DNA of 64,000 nucleotides from Phaeoceros laevis (taxonomy: Eukaryota; Anthocerotophyta; Anthocerotopsida; Notothyladales): NCBI GenBank assembly GCA_049999765.1, contig JBNGIQ010009496.1, forward strand, positions 73,213 through 137,212, in the 5' to 3' direction. Under the pieces are notes generated by a model. The model was not told where the DNA came from, made no database searches, and saw nothing but the letters and a program-made list of their open reading frames with translations. Each line of letters opens with the position of its first letter. Position 1 is the first letter of the stretch. This document shows, piece by piece, positions 1-11,671 of this stretch. The translations under genes and the position numbers were made by a program.

Positions 1-1600
1 GTCACGAATTCGAACATGGACAAAATTGTCAGCCACTTTGCAATTCTACCTCTAGGGTTTGGGACATTCATGACATACTGCAGACCATGAAACCTTGACA
101 ATATAGTGAACTTCCCTGAATGCAGATAGTGCCCGAGCTTTTCAATTCCGAATACCAATGCTGCTGTATGTTTTTCTACATCGGCATACCTTCCCTCGTA
201 GTCCTTCAGGGTTCGACTGCAGAAGTAAACCGGATGCAGAAGTCCTGTGTCATCATGCTTCTGATATAAATTTGCAGTAAGAGACCTACTGGTTACGTCT
301 ACTGACAGGATAAAACCTTTCTCCCATTCCGGGGGCTTGATGACCGATGCTCCCAACATCTCCTGTTTTAGCTTCTCGAAAGCCTGCTGACATTCAGAAG
401 TCCAAACAAACTCTTTGTCCTTCTTGGTCAGGTCATATAAAGGTGCTGCTATTTCTGTGAAGGAATAGCACGCATGTAATACCCTACCGCAGTTACAAAA
501 CTTCTTATGTCTGTCATATTGCATGGTACAAGTCTCTCCTCAATTTTTCTGAGCTTGCATGGCTCAATAGCGATGCCCTACTTGCTAATGAGGTGTCCCA
601 GTAGAATACCGCTGCGAACCCAGAAGATGCACTTTTCAGGATTAAGTGAGAGTTTGAATTTCCGCATCCTCTCAAAGCAAGCTCTCAGGTCATCAATATG
701 CCCAACTCTCTTTCCATAGATGCAGAAGTCATAAAAAAAAACACATAGACACTTCCCCACCAAATCCCAAAAGGCGGTGTCCATGACTCTTTGGAATTCC
801 GGAGGTCCATTCTTCAGTCCAAAGCACAAAACTTTGAATGCAAACACTCACCATGGTGTAACAAACGCTGTTTTTAGCTGATGCTCCTTTGCAAGCCCGA
901 TTTGATGATATCCTGCATACCCATCACAAAGACTCACGATTTCAGCGCCGGCACATACATCCAGGATGTCGTGGATTACCGGAATTGGATATTGATCCTT
1001 GATAGTAGCCTCATTCAGCTTCCGATAGTCGATACACATTCGTAACTTCCCATTCTTCTTCAATGTGATCACCAATGGTGATAGCCATTCTGAGTACTGC
1101 ACCGGGTAAGTCAGCCCAGCTTCAACAAGTGCCATCACTTCCTTCTTAATTTCCTCGACATGCGCTGGCTTGAGCCGTCGGAGTTTCTGTGCTACAGGCT
1201 TGGCATCCTCCCTGAGATTGATGTGATGCACAGCGATGTTAGTATGTACCAACTCTTGATGGCAAGTCACGAAGAGTTCATGGAATTCAGAAAACAACTG
1301 TTTCATAGCCTTCTCCTCTTCAGCTGTGGTGTCCTCGGCGATGATGGCTGTTTTTGTTCGTCCTTCTCCTGCTGCAAATTCCATCCTTTTGGTGGCAGCA
1401 CATTTCCCGATTATGTCCTCCTTGGGCTGACTGGCGACGCTGATAGAGAAAACGGCTCCCTTCCTTGTTGGTCTCCTCTTTCCATTCGGTTTGGGTCTCT
1501 TGATGTTGCAGGAAAAACACAAATTTATCGTCCTCCTTCCAAGATTCTTTCTCGACAGGGGGGTCACCGTTGCTTCCTTCTTTGGTGGAGTCCTCCACTT
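1..1600 (-). pseudogene. Reverse transcriptase/RNase H region of Ty3/gypsy element, broken
   Basis: The RT fingers and palm are recognisable in minus frames from about 1600 to 580, including CIDYRKLNEATIKDQYPIP and, further on, FGLKNGPPEFQRVMD. RNase H continues to the left edge. An in-frame TGA at 848-850 interrupts the domain. At about 735-745 a run of T/A replaces the sequence that normally encodes the two catalytic aspartates of the YxDD box, so the enzyme should be inactive. The frame differs from the upstream gag-protease ORF, which could reflect either a frameshift strategy or decay; with the other lesions, decay is more likely. Confidence 0.8.
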
Positions 1601-4097
1601 CAATGTCAGCACATGGCACACTATCAGTTATCTCAGCAACAGGGATGCTTGCATTGATACTAGATGGACTGGGAAATGGATCCTCCTTAACAGAGAGCAC
1701 AACATCAATCTCGGCCTCCTCTCTGATTGAAAAAACAGCATTGCAAAACCCATCCTCTTCATCTCCAGACTCACCTGTTTCTTCGGAATCAGAGCAAGAA
1801 GATCCTTCACTAGTTTCGTCGCTGTCTTCTTCATCACTCTCTGTCTCTTCCTGAAGATTCCTGGCTCCCCATGCTGTGACTTCATTGTGACTCACAGGCA
1901 TGTCACTATCCGCATGAAGTGGAACTGTGATTCGTCTGCTGGGAGGGCCAATTGTTAGTGTACCCGCGTCCCAGTCATGGATGCTCTTGACTGCTTCGAG
2001 CCATGGCTGCCCAAGCAACACCGGGTATCCTTGTTTCTGAAGGCGGAGAATAATAAAGTTGGTCAGAACTCCTATACTACCAACATGAACTGAGATTCCT
2101 TCAACTCTTCCCACAACATGCAAACGCTCACTGCAAGGTCCCACAAACGTTGTGTTGCATTTCTTGATCGACTTGGGTTTGATCCCCATTTGGCCAAGCA
2201 TGTCCTCATTGAGCACATTCGTAGAAGAACCACTGTCTACCACGCATCCAATAACCATCCTCCCGTGGACTTTTGCTGCCAAGGTCGGCTGGGATCTCTT
2301 CTTTCTGACAGTGTTCACTACACCAATCGTCTGTCCAACATAATCTTTCTTCTTCTTCTTCTTCTTCTTCTCCTCACCTGGTGGCTTCTTTTCCCTGATG
2401 GACAGAGCAGTGGCCAAGTCCCGACGGCATGACGGCGCGACCGCGCACAGTTGCGCAAAAGTCATGTCTACTTTCTGTGATCCTAGGTCTGCCACCACTG
2501 AATACGCTGGAACTCCTGCAGAAATGGGGGCAGTCAGGTCATCCCTCTTCCAGCGGGGTTTCTTGGCCTTCTCTTTATCGACTACTATCCCGGTTGCTGA
2601 TTTTGTCTTGGCGTCAACCATGACAATGTCAGGCAATGGCCCCTCCACTTTGCTCCTCCGGAATGCCGATGCACTCTCTTCTACATCAGCCTCATTCTCT
2701 TCGTCTCGCGGATGTTTGGTGATACGGATTGCGCCCTCATGTTCTTTAAGGGAAATCCGATTCACATGCTTGACTCCAATCGCCTTCTCGTGTAACTCCC
2801 TTAGTTTTTTAAGCTCCCGCTCAACCTCATCTCGAGCCGTGGTCTGCTTCTCGAGCTCAGCCCGCGTCTTCGCATGTGCTTGCTCGAAAGCCTTGATCTG
2901 TTCTGCCTTCATCCCCTCATTTTCTCCAACTCTGGCTGTCTCCGCCCCGCGTTGTTTGAATCCTCCGGCTCTCTCTGATGCAGCGATGAAGTTTGGCATT
3001 TGACATCTCGGATCAGTATGTCCAGGTTGTTGGCAGTTGGGACAGCTGATGCATGGGCACACCCAGGTGTTGTGTTCTTCAGATTCACAAATGCCACAGG
3101 GCCGTCTCTCCCGATCCCGGTTCCCTGATTGGTAGCCGCCACGTCCCTGCTGCCGCATGTAGTTGCAACTCTCAAACTCTTCTTCTTCAGGCCAGTTCCT
3201 CGGTCGCGTCACGAGTGTTGCTTGTGGATACCCCCGGCCATCTGGGACTGGTCCGTCCCACGGGTGATCACCCCAGCCGTATCCTTCCGGCCAACGTTTC
3301 CCTTTCGTGTTCCTCCTCTCCTGGGCGTACATGATTTGACTTTGCCTTCCCAGTTCCGCCTTCTCTCTTTCGAGCTCCATTTTCTTTCTTTCCAACTCCA
3401 CTTCCTTCTCTGCGTTCGCAATTTGTTTCTCCAACTCAACTTGTCTTTCTGTCTTTTGTTGTGCCGCCAACGTTGGCAGGTACTGTGTTCCATTACTCGG
3501 GGGCCTGCTCCCTCCAGCAAGGTTAATGTCTCGAGTGTTCTTCGGAAAGTCGCCCCTCCTCACGGTATGCTTGGCTAGTGCCAACTCCAGGCACTTTTGT
3601 AGAGTGATGTCTCCCCGCATCAAGGGATCGAAAAACTCCCTGCGCATGCCCTTAACAAACATTCGTTTCACACCCAAACAGTCTTCTGCTGAAGTCATGC
3701 CGAGAATCTTCTGATACTTCCTAAGTCTTGTTGCAAACCGAGTGATATATTCATCAGGCAACTGCCTAGATCCATACAGCAAACCTTTCACTCTCTCCTT
3801 GTAGTCGGCTGGCCGGAATCTTGTGCACAACCTCTGGGTCACTTCTCCCCAATCCATGGCGTACTCTTTCGGCAGTTCCTCGTTGTACCAGTGAGCAGCC
3901 TCCAGGCAAAGAGAAGAGCTAAATCTCTTTGCCAGTTTTTCTCCACTCGTCACACTTCTGTGATTCCAATACTCAACATATTTTTCAATGTGAGAATTTG
4001 GATCATCATCTTGAATAGGGATCCCTTCGAAAATAGGCATCACAATGTAAGGGGCCCCATTGTCACATGGCTGATTGGGAAGCCAGCCCATTATCAC
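1320..4097 (-). pseudogene. gag-protease ORF of Ty3/gypsy element
   Basis: This is a 925-codon open frame. The N-terminal third resembles a retrotransposon gag capsid region (around residues 40-170, with the typical sequence on LYGSRQLPDEYITRFATRL). A charged E/K/R coiled coil follows, then a CCHC-like knuckle (CPNCQQPGHTDPRC) near residue 350. A retropepsin-like active site, VDSGSSTNVLN, lies near residue 620. A lysine run encoded by a TTC repeat (about 2344-2372) precedes the protease. The C-terminal tail after about position 1540 reads through in the wrong frame, because the RT frame begins there. The ORF is long for a decayed element, so decay is probably recent. It is a mobile-element gene, not a host gene. 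Confidence 0.85.
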
Positions 4098-4224
4098 TAA
4101 TCTTCTTAGCTACCTAATGCGTGAAGGAACAGAGCAAATCAAGCTGACCGACAACCTTGCCTGATGGTATAAAATCCTACCCAAGCAACCAGGTAGCAGT
4201 CCCCAGCGTGGTCGCCAAAGTGAT

Positions 4225-5150
4225 GAGAAACACCACTGTAGACTGGTTCCTGCACGATCGTGGGCCAGGGAAATGCAGTGCTCCTGACACGCTAAACTAA
4301 TCTAGTGCGCACCTATGACCTAGCCTAGTTCCTGACCGGGTATAACAATGTGCTTCGCACTATGTTAAGCAGACAGAGGAATTGCAATGGAAAACTCAAA
4401 AACGTGGGGGAACAGGTGCAACCTGGCTGTCAAGGGTGATCAAAGTGTCGTACACGAGGGCATGTGGTACGTCCAGGACAAGAGGGACTGCCTCTTCGGA
4501 GACAGTTCTCCGGCCGGCCAACGGAATGCCGAGACTCCTAACCACGCTCTCAGACAAACAGGGGACCCATGTTGCCACGCAAAGGGCTCCAACGCATCCC
4601 AATACATTGCTGTGAACAGTGAACAAGAACATACAGGACCACGCAATGAGAGGAAACGAGTAGCACTTGCTTCATCAAGACTTGGTACAGACAATGGCCA
4701 AGAGGCTCCTTAAGTAGCACTCCGTTCCCTCCACTCTCGACTAATATCCCGTTCAAGCCGGGGGAAGGCACGAGATCAGCCATCCACCTGTAACCCAAAC
4801 GGCCGGCTAACCCGCGTTCACGCTCAAAAATCTCTGCCATGGCTATTCCTAGAACTAGGTAACAAACAGCGTCAAACCGGAAAGTTACCCTCACGGCATC
4901 TCTCAAGATCTATTGCTGCGAGAGTAGTTTGTGTTTTAAAGTTTAAAAATCACCACTTCTTCGATCTTTTTCTATACCAAGCTGGACGCGCATCGGCATA
5001 CACGTCTGATCACGCTCGATGACTATCGATTTTGCTTCAACAAGCAATCAAGGACGACAGATAACAGTGCGCAGACTTGGAGGAAGAAGAAGTGAGTTTC
5101 AACTGATTGGCGGGGTACTTACGTACCACACACGTGGAGACATGACATGT
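4225..5150 (-). repeat. Putative 5' LTR of the Ty3/gypsy element (limits uncertain)
   Basis: Immediately upstream of the gag ORF on the minus strand lies the conserved TTTGGCGACCACGCTGGGG context that in plant Ty3/gypsy elements directly follows the LTR. The sequence to the right (plus coordinates 4225 onward) should therefore be LTR. It contains only short spurious ORFs. The inner edge near 4220-4225 is fairly well placed. The outer edge is inferred only from the change of context before the next gene. Confidence 0.4.
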
Positions 5151-5371
5151 CAATCAGTAGTTCAAAATAGTTTAAAATAAGGAGCAAAAATGTCTACCAG
5201 GATTTGATTGTTGCTAACGAAAACCAAGGAATGAAATTTACAAAGCACCTAGTTTTCAATCACCTGGTTTTCAATCTCCTTCCAGCCAAGAATGTATCCT
5301 TTCCTTGTGCAGGAGCGCTCAAGGCATGGAGGGATTAGTCCACGGTGTATTTGCACGGAAAAATGAGGTTG

Positions 5372-7446
5372 CTAACATCTACTCTTTTGAACAGGAATGT
5401 AAGGCGTGTTCAGACCCTCCACAAGATCATCCATCAAATGTCCATTTGACGCACCTACCCGTCGAGACATGATGTCAAAAGCTGCTCCTGATCTGCATTG
5501 CATTGCAAACTCATTATGACAGCTCGGCACACCTTGGATAACCTTGAACTGACACAAAATAAGGAGTTTCACATACGGATCAAAGACTTTGCCCCCAGCT
5601 TCCTGGAGTATCACGACTCCTGCTGCTACATCCCTATCCACACGTCAAATTTTCTTAGCCAGATACAAGGCAGAAGGAAGGCAGCTGCTATCCAGAGTCA
5701 GTGGTGAGCTACCAATCTTTGCCGGTGAACAAATAAAACATAACCACTGAACAAATAACAACGAATAAACAACAAATACCATGGGCCACCGAAGCCAATC
5801 TCATAGAAAAGATCGAGTCTCCCGCAAGCCACACCACAAAGATTCATGGCACAAGATCCAGCCATCCGTACTGACCGGACCTGTTAAATCAGGTCGTTAG
5901 CAGAAGTCCATGTTAAGCACCCTGGTAGAGGATCCTGATGAACAAACTTCTCAAGGCCGTGTACTAACCCTGTAGAGCAAGTTGTTTATCCTGTTGGTTG
6001 TAGCATCCACTGTCTCTTTGTCCCTAGTCGTCCCAATCTGTGCAGGTAGTACAGATGGACGAACAGTGAATTCCAAACCCGACACTCAACTTCCGCTTGG
6101 GAAATCTGGGGTTCCAACGTCAGAAGTGATTGGCAGGAGAACAGCCAGTGCTGCTACGAACTTTGCAGGTTCAGAAGGTCAAATGCTTACCTCAGTAGCA
6201 AGCAGAGCCTTGCCAATTTCCGTTTGAGAAGAAGCTGCCAGGTAAACAATAGAAATTAAGCTCCCAGTACTAGTCTGGTACTAACGCTCTAAACGTCTCA
6301 ATTAACATACAAACTGTAAACACATAGAACTGCAAAAGCTGAAATCAGGAAAAGGGGTGAAGGAGCCTCACAAGATATCCGCTTCCCATTGAGGTAGGCT
6401 CCCTTTCCTTGCATGGCGGTAAACAGCTGTTTACAGTGCAACAAAGAATTGAAGCATCACCTACTCAAGGAAGTCCTCACACCCAGCCACAGCAATTGAC
6501 AAGACCATATCTCGGTTGCTTGTACCTCCTCCATGATTGGATTGTAGACGACACCTACTATGGGGACCTTGTTTATTGTTAAGGCAATGCATACGCATAC
6601 AAAAGGAAACCTGCAGAGCAGCATTTTTTGTCACTGATGAAGCACTAAAAAATGTTCGCCACCTCAATTACTCAAAGGTGTCACAGCTTCAACTAACCTG
6701 TGAACAAAGTTCGTGGTGCCATCGAGAGGGTCAATGATCCAAGTCGGAGCATCCGAAAGAGAAAAACTTCCAATATCAGCCGAAGTTTCCTCCCCAATAA
6801 ACTGTTTCAAGGAGTACCAAATTACAAGGGGGATTAAAGAAAAACAACCAGATTCGCACCAGTGTCATCGGATTGAAGCACTTTAGTCACCTCGTACCTC
6901 ATGTGTGGGAAAAGATTTCTTCAGATGATCGAAGATCAGTTTTTCACATGCCTTATCTGTCTCGGTCACTAGATCAACCTGTCACCAAATGCAACGAGGC
7001 TGCCAGTCAGGAACATTCCAGAAAACGCTGAGCTCTGAGGTTTGCCACCGTACGTTACAAGGAGAGAAGTTCGGATTAGCAAATTCTTTCTCACCTTCCC
7101 CTTGTGCTCAACATTTTTATGCTTGTAGAAGCCGTTGAGAATGACCTGCATGGTGCGCCACATTTCAGCCAAACTCGGGACCACGCAATCTGAAAGCAGA
7201 ATTTCAAGAACCACGTAGCAGACAGTGAAATGAAGCCGACACAACACGGGAGCAGCTGGGTAGAGTCTTTCACCTCTCCAGCTCTCCGTGCTGCTTCAAC
7301 AGCCACAGCGAGGTACGTATCTATATTTTCTGCGCAGGCAAATGGAGTTCAAAGGCCTGCCCACTAGGCACCATCGGCAAGAATTCAAGCCATACTGAGC
7401 TAGGCGGATCCCGATTGGGAAGTTGCTCACCTCCCTCAATCTTCAT
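5372..7446 (-). CDS. Inositol monophosphatase (IMPase / VTC4-type)
   Basis: Predicted 279-residue enzyme that hydrolyses inositol monophosphates (plant homologues also act on L-galactose 1-phosphate in ascorbate synthesis), using Mg2+. I rebuilt 12 exons whose phases all join: 7431-7446, 7274-7329, 7095-7145, 6898-6978, 6698-6801, 6526-6610, 6372-6426, 6191-6234, 5969-6037, 5780-5880, 5577-5633 and 5372-5492. The family metal-binding motifs are present: GEET in exon 5, DPLDGTTNF (the IMPase signature) in the same exon, and PW-DVAAG split across exons 10 and 11. The length matches the family (about 270 residues). An in-frame ATG at 7548 would add 34 residues rich in Arg/Ser and poor in acidic residues, so an organelle-targeted form is possible. 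The closest class is cytosolic plant IMPase. Confidence 0.93.
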
Positions 7447-7548
7447 ATTGCGCCTTCGTCGGGTCCAAACAGTTGTGGAATAAAAGCTCTTCAGACAGCT
7501 CCTACGGAGAAATCCCCACAACCGGAAGAAAATTTTCAAGACCTGCAA

Positions 7549-9087
7549 TTCGAAGCAAAGAATCTCAACCTCATGAGGTGCAGTTGCACAAAAAACCAGA
7601 GACCAGCAGCACTCCTAAATAAAAGCAGGACCAACACATTCTCATGGATCGCCAGATATGACAAGCATTGCCTAGTCTCTGCCCAGTCCAATCTGCGAAC
7701 TTATTGGCAGGCTTCGGAAAATTATGCTCTTACCAGCTGGATCAGCAGCTCAGACAGAAGTCACAATCTGGTTGGGAGCGGAGTCCGCTCGCAAGAGGAG
7801 GAGAGACACCAGGGACTCGGACACAAATCAAATATGCAGGACAAGAGGGCAGCGTCCCAGGAGAGCAAGGGACTCACGAAGGCGGAAGGCAGGCGGCTGG
7901 ACATCGAGACTCGGTGAAGAAGGCTTATATGGACACTCAGGCTTTACCTTCGTAAAAACTCGGCCACTTTAGCACGGAGGCCCCAGTTTCGAGTTTCGAG
8001 ACCGCGTGACCGCGTCTGAACTTCTGATGGGTGTTGCATGGTAATTTCCACATATGCGGTGAATACAGCCCTGACGTGGTGCTCCACTTGGCGCGGCAGA
8101 AGAGCTCTTCTCAAGTTCTGCTTCAGGCACGGTATACGCTACTGTTCTCGGTCTTCCAGACAGAGAGCTTTCCCGGGTATCACCAAGAAGAATCTAAAGA
8201 ATGCCGATTCCATATACCAAAATTTTGTTCCCTCCCTGTACTTAAGAGCAGAGCCCGTGACCTGACGATGCGGACCTCTTCGGCATATCTTGACAGGCTC
8301 GAACAAGGAAATCATGAGTGCGGTGTTGAGTAGTATAAAAAGCTTGTTGGAGCAGGAGATGAATTCTGGCCGTGAAGTGTCAAAACACAAACACACCGTG
8401 GCTTAAAATAACAGGAGTCCAAGTTGAGTGTATCGTGTGGAAGGAGAGGGGATAGCAGACGAGATAGTGTCATGGCGACCACATGAAAGCCTGGGACGCC
8501 ACAGCTTCACTGGAAATTTCTGAAGCAACACGCCAAGCCCATGGCTTTTGCAGCACCAGTGTACCAGGGTGCACGAAACACAACGCCAGTCACACTTTGG
8601 CACGTGGGATGAACGGACGGTAGTGACTCTAGATGATGAGGGTGGCGGAGAGGCCATGGTAAGTTGACGGACACACTCTCATCGGCGGCAGAAGTGGCGT
8701 GAATACCTTGCTTTTGCTGGGCCTTGGCAACATCAGTTTCATGGTGCTTGCGGGGCGCCGAGGCGGTTGGAGGCAGTTGGACTCCGTTTCCGATGCTGTG
8801 GGGACCGCAGGACGGCTCCGTGGCCCTTACAATGCCAGATGGTTGAAGTCAGAGATGTGTCTCGCAAGGACGCCAAGGTGATTATCACCGCAGGAAAAAT
8901 AATGAAGCAGGCGTACTTGGGGTGCTTCGGACTTCACAATACCCGTCAGAACTTTTTTGCTACACCACAGGAGAGCATGCTGTTCTGATGACCTCTGACG
9001 GGCGACAACACCAAAAGGCACACAAGCGTCTGCTTGGGCCCGAGATGAAAGGCGTTTTGCATTCCTTTCCTCCTTTTACAACCCTAA
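7549..9087. other. Intergenic region between the IMPase and PPAT genes
   Basis: I see no supportable gene. Both flanking genes read on the minus strand, so this stretch should hold the IMPase promoter and the PPAT 3' flank. A TATA-like AGTATAAAAAGC lies on the plus strand at about 8331-8342, with no recognisable plus-strand gene after it. The minus ORF at 8403-8657 has no recognised domain and no convincing splice partners. Confidence 0.4.
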
Positions 9088-10318
9088 TCAGCTTGGCCGG
9101 TGTAGATTGTCTGCAATGAGCTGTTCTCGCCTGTCTGAGGAGCTCACCTTGCTGGTAACATCACCCTCTACCAGTAGGTCCACCACCTCCACCTGCCAAT
9201 TGAGAGAAATTAGAGCAGGTGCGCTCAAAACGCAACTAAAAGTGCAAAGACTAAGCTACTCCCCAACCGCACCGGCACATAGCAGCAAAAACATGATGAA
9301 ACTCAAACGTCGATAGTCCTCCGAGTTCCAACCTTCAATTCAGACAGACCTCGTTCGGCTCTTTTTCTGTTAACCGCCAAGCCTCCTGCTAAGGTCTCCT
9401 TGCTGGTATCGAAATATTTGAACTAGTCAGCCAGAGCTTGGCCACAGCAAATCGTGAAGAAAAACCAGCAACGACAGAACACATTTGGCAGAACGAGAAG
9501 CCAGACCTTACAACAATTGCCTCCAGTGACTCATCTACAATGGAAGGACCGTAGGGGTCAGTTATAGGCTCCGTCTGTACTTCAAGAGCTGGTTTAATTG
9601 ACTGCTTAAGAGCCAACACCGCACACAGCATAATTGCTTTCGTGATAGGTCACAATGAGGCCGCAGACCTAGATGCAACCATAGACGAATACATAAATGC
9701 GAGCCTTGCATGACATGGATGCTCATACAGTAGCTGCTACAGCTTAAATTGCTCTGGGGCCGCATAGATTACACAAAATGTCAGAAAACGCAGCTCAAAC
9801 TATCATCATGAGTGCATCCAACTACTGGAAATTGAAAGAGCCGAAGTGTTCACCTTGATGAAGTCTTCAACTGCTTTTCTCCTCACTTCCAGCGGCTCTA
9901 TTAAGTGCGCCAGCTGCCATAACAGGCCAAGGTTGTTTTCGTCAACGGCGCTCGCCCACGTCAACAAAAAAGGTGACAAATCTAGGATGTCAGGGCAGCT
10001 GTGAGAGTCAAAACCACCCGACCTTCTTCTTAGCGAGCATTGGACCAGTACTGATGCCAATCACCACTCTTTTCTTGGCAAGATCAGCTGCTGCCTGAAA
10101 GCATAAGGCCACAGATCACCATCAGCTAACACGCACAGGCCAAACCTAAAGACAGGACTACGGGTCTGGAGGGCATTTACAATTACCTGTAGCAAAACTT
10201 TGTGGCCTGCATGCAAGCGATCGAAGGTGCCTCCCAACACCACGGCTCGATAGACGTCACTGTGGCTGCGAGAAGGCTCCGCTGCTGCCATTGCTACCAC
10301 TTGGAATGGTGCAGCCAT
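9088..10318 (-). CDS. COAD: Phosphopantetheine adenylyltransferase (PPAT, CoA biosynthesis)
   Basis: Catalyses the fourth step of CoA synthesis: 4'-phosphopantetheine plus ATP gives dephospho-CoA. Six exons join in frame to give 177 residues: 10187-10318, 10023-10094, 9854-9913, 9507-9601, 9333-9402 and 9088-9192. The nucleotidyltransferase signature is clear in exon 1: [14 protein letters not shown], containing the T/HxGH-type ATP site. Exon 2 has [12 protein letters not shown], exon 4 has ITDPYGPS, and exon 5 [15 protein letters not shown], all typical of eukaryotic PPAT. The C-terminus is taken as the reading-through SKVSSSDRR segment, matching the family's conserved K-I-S-S-S region; splicing at the GTGAGC inside it seems less likely. 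The length agrees with plant monofunctional PPAT. The gene is divergent from the one starting at 10477. Confidence 0.92.
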
Positions 10319-10476
10319 AGAAGTGCGAAAGTCACCTAACCTCCCGAGTCGATAGAAGGCACCTAACCTCAGTTACTAGCTGCTGTGAACAGTGTGAAGC
10401 TAACACAGAATCTCAGAGAGAGGTAGTCTACTTGTTGCCAAGTTAGATTTTATCGTCTCTGCAAAAAGCAGCAGCT
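10319..10476. promoter_or_regulatory. Short bidirectional promoter region
   Basis: Only 158 bp separate the start codons of PPAT (minus) and the membrane-protein gene (plus). Both 5' UTRs and core promoters must fit here or overlap. I see no clear TATA box. A shared bidirectional promoter is inferred from spacing alone. Confidence 0.5.
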
Positions 10477-11671
10477 ATGGCCCTGGTCTGCGGCAGCAAG
10501 ACGCTGGTCATGGCCTCGTTGCCATCTCCAGCCTCCATGCCTTCGGACAGGGTGCGTGGACAGCCCTGCGCGGACCGACAGAGTGGAGCCCTGGCCAGCC
10601 CGATCCGAGGAGGTTTACTGCATCTACCCGAGCGGGCCTCTCAAGCTGCTTCTTTTGTGCTCCGGGCCACAACGGGAGGTGTGGAACCAGATTTGCTTGA
10701 AGTGAAGCGTGACCCCTGGATGACGGCTGGGGAGGACGAGGTAAGCACGTCCTGAGATACTTGAGTGGATTGTTTTATATCTGTGAATCTAATGCCAGTA
10801 AAAGTGCAGCAATTCTCCGTTTGCTGGAGTGTTGCGCTACGTACTGTATGCATTTGTTAACCGTTGGCCATTTTTGGGTGTGGTGCTTGGTCGTTGTTCT
10901 CTGGGAGTACCGTAATGTGGTAATGCTGACAGGTGGAGTGATGCAGGAGTTGTACTTTCCTTACGGGAAGGCCGATGGGTCACATACATACCACGACGGT
11001 CAATATGGTATATTTTGGAATCCTGTGTCTGCCAAAGCGCTGATCAACAATGTGAAGAAGCAGGAGAGCTCCTCTCTCAGCTAGTCCCATGGTGATTTTG
11101 ATTCTTTGGTTTTGCAGGTAATTTCTGGGAAGGTATTGTGGAGGTGTTCGAAACGTCGGGCGGTCCAGTTGGCCTTCAAGGTAGAGCCTGTTCCTCACAC
11201 TCCATGTATTCTGATCTTCATTTTGGTATCGTTTAGATGTGGAGGAGGTCTAACCACGACTGCCAACTGAAACCAGGGAAGTATCATTCCTTGGCAACTC
11301 TCTCACAAACTGTCTCACATTCTTTCGTACTTCCACTAATGTAGGTACAATTTCCTGGTTGTACCCACTTGGAGTATTTGCGGCATTGTATGCCGATGCC
11401 CCGGTAAACATTCTCACTCAGCAGTTTGGCTACGGTTGCAGTGTTTTGCTTCAGGGTTGCTCCAACTCTGCGGGCATCTTATAATGAATGTCCTCTACTT
11501 ATGCAGGCTGAATTCTACGTGATTTATACATCAGTTTTCGTATGGCTTTTCATTTCATACGAGTTTGTCAAGCCGGATCAGCCATGGCATTTTGAGCCAG
11601 ACGTTTACTACGATCCAGATCTTCTTAATGGTGCTAGGGGTCCAGAGCGACCTGCCGAGAGTGCAGAGTAA
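10477..11671 (+). CDS. Predicted plastid membrane protein, family not identified
   Basis: Five exons (10477-10740, 10947-10998, 11118-11180, 11345-11403, 11507-11671) join in frame to give 200 residues. Residues 1 to about 60 are rich in Ser/Ala/Arg and poor in acidic residues, like a chloroplast transit peptide. The mature part carries the acidic motif TAGEDE, then FPYGKADGSHTYHDG. Two hydrophobic segments follow: ISWLYPLGVFAALYA, and one starting at FYVIYTSVFVWLFISYEFV. It ends in a hydrophilic tail, KPDQPWHFEPDVYYDPD, then NGARGPERPAESAE. A thylakoid complex accessory subunit (for example of the NDH complex) would fit this architecture, but that is only a hypothesis. The exon structure is well supported; the function is not. 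Confidence 0.75.

Larger units (their letters stand above)
1..5150 (-). mobile_element. Degenerate Ty3/gypsy LTR retrotransposon (5' part; truncated by window edge)
   Basis: Reading on the minus strand, the order is putative LTR, a TTTGGCGACC-type primer-binding-site region (about 4205-4225), gag with a zinc knuckle, aspartic protease, reverse transcriptase and RNase H, which runs off the left edge. The protease-RT-RNase H order is that of Ty3/gypsy elements; the integrase and 3' LTR would lie outside the window. The copy is damaged: the frame changes between protease and RT, there is an in-frame TGA at 848-850, and the YxDD region is altered. The outer LTR limit near 5150 is a guess because no second LTR is available for comparison. 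Confidence 0.85.

Noticed and set aside
2118-3578. Several plus-strand ORFs of 60-200 codons opposite the retrotransposon
   Set aside because: They are antisense shadows of the long gag-protease frame and have no domain of their own.
8403-8657. 84-codon minus ORF upstream of the IMPase gene
   Set aside because: No domain, no splice partners, and composition like non-coding DNA.
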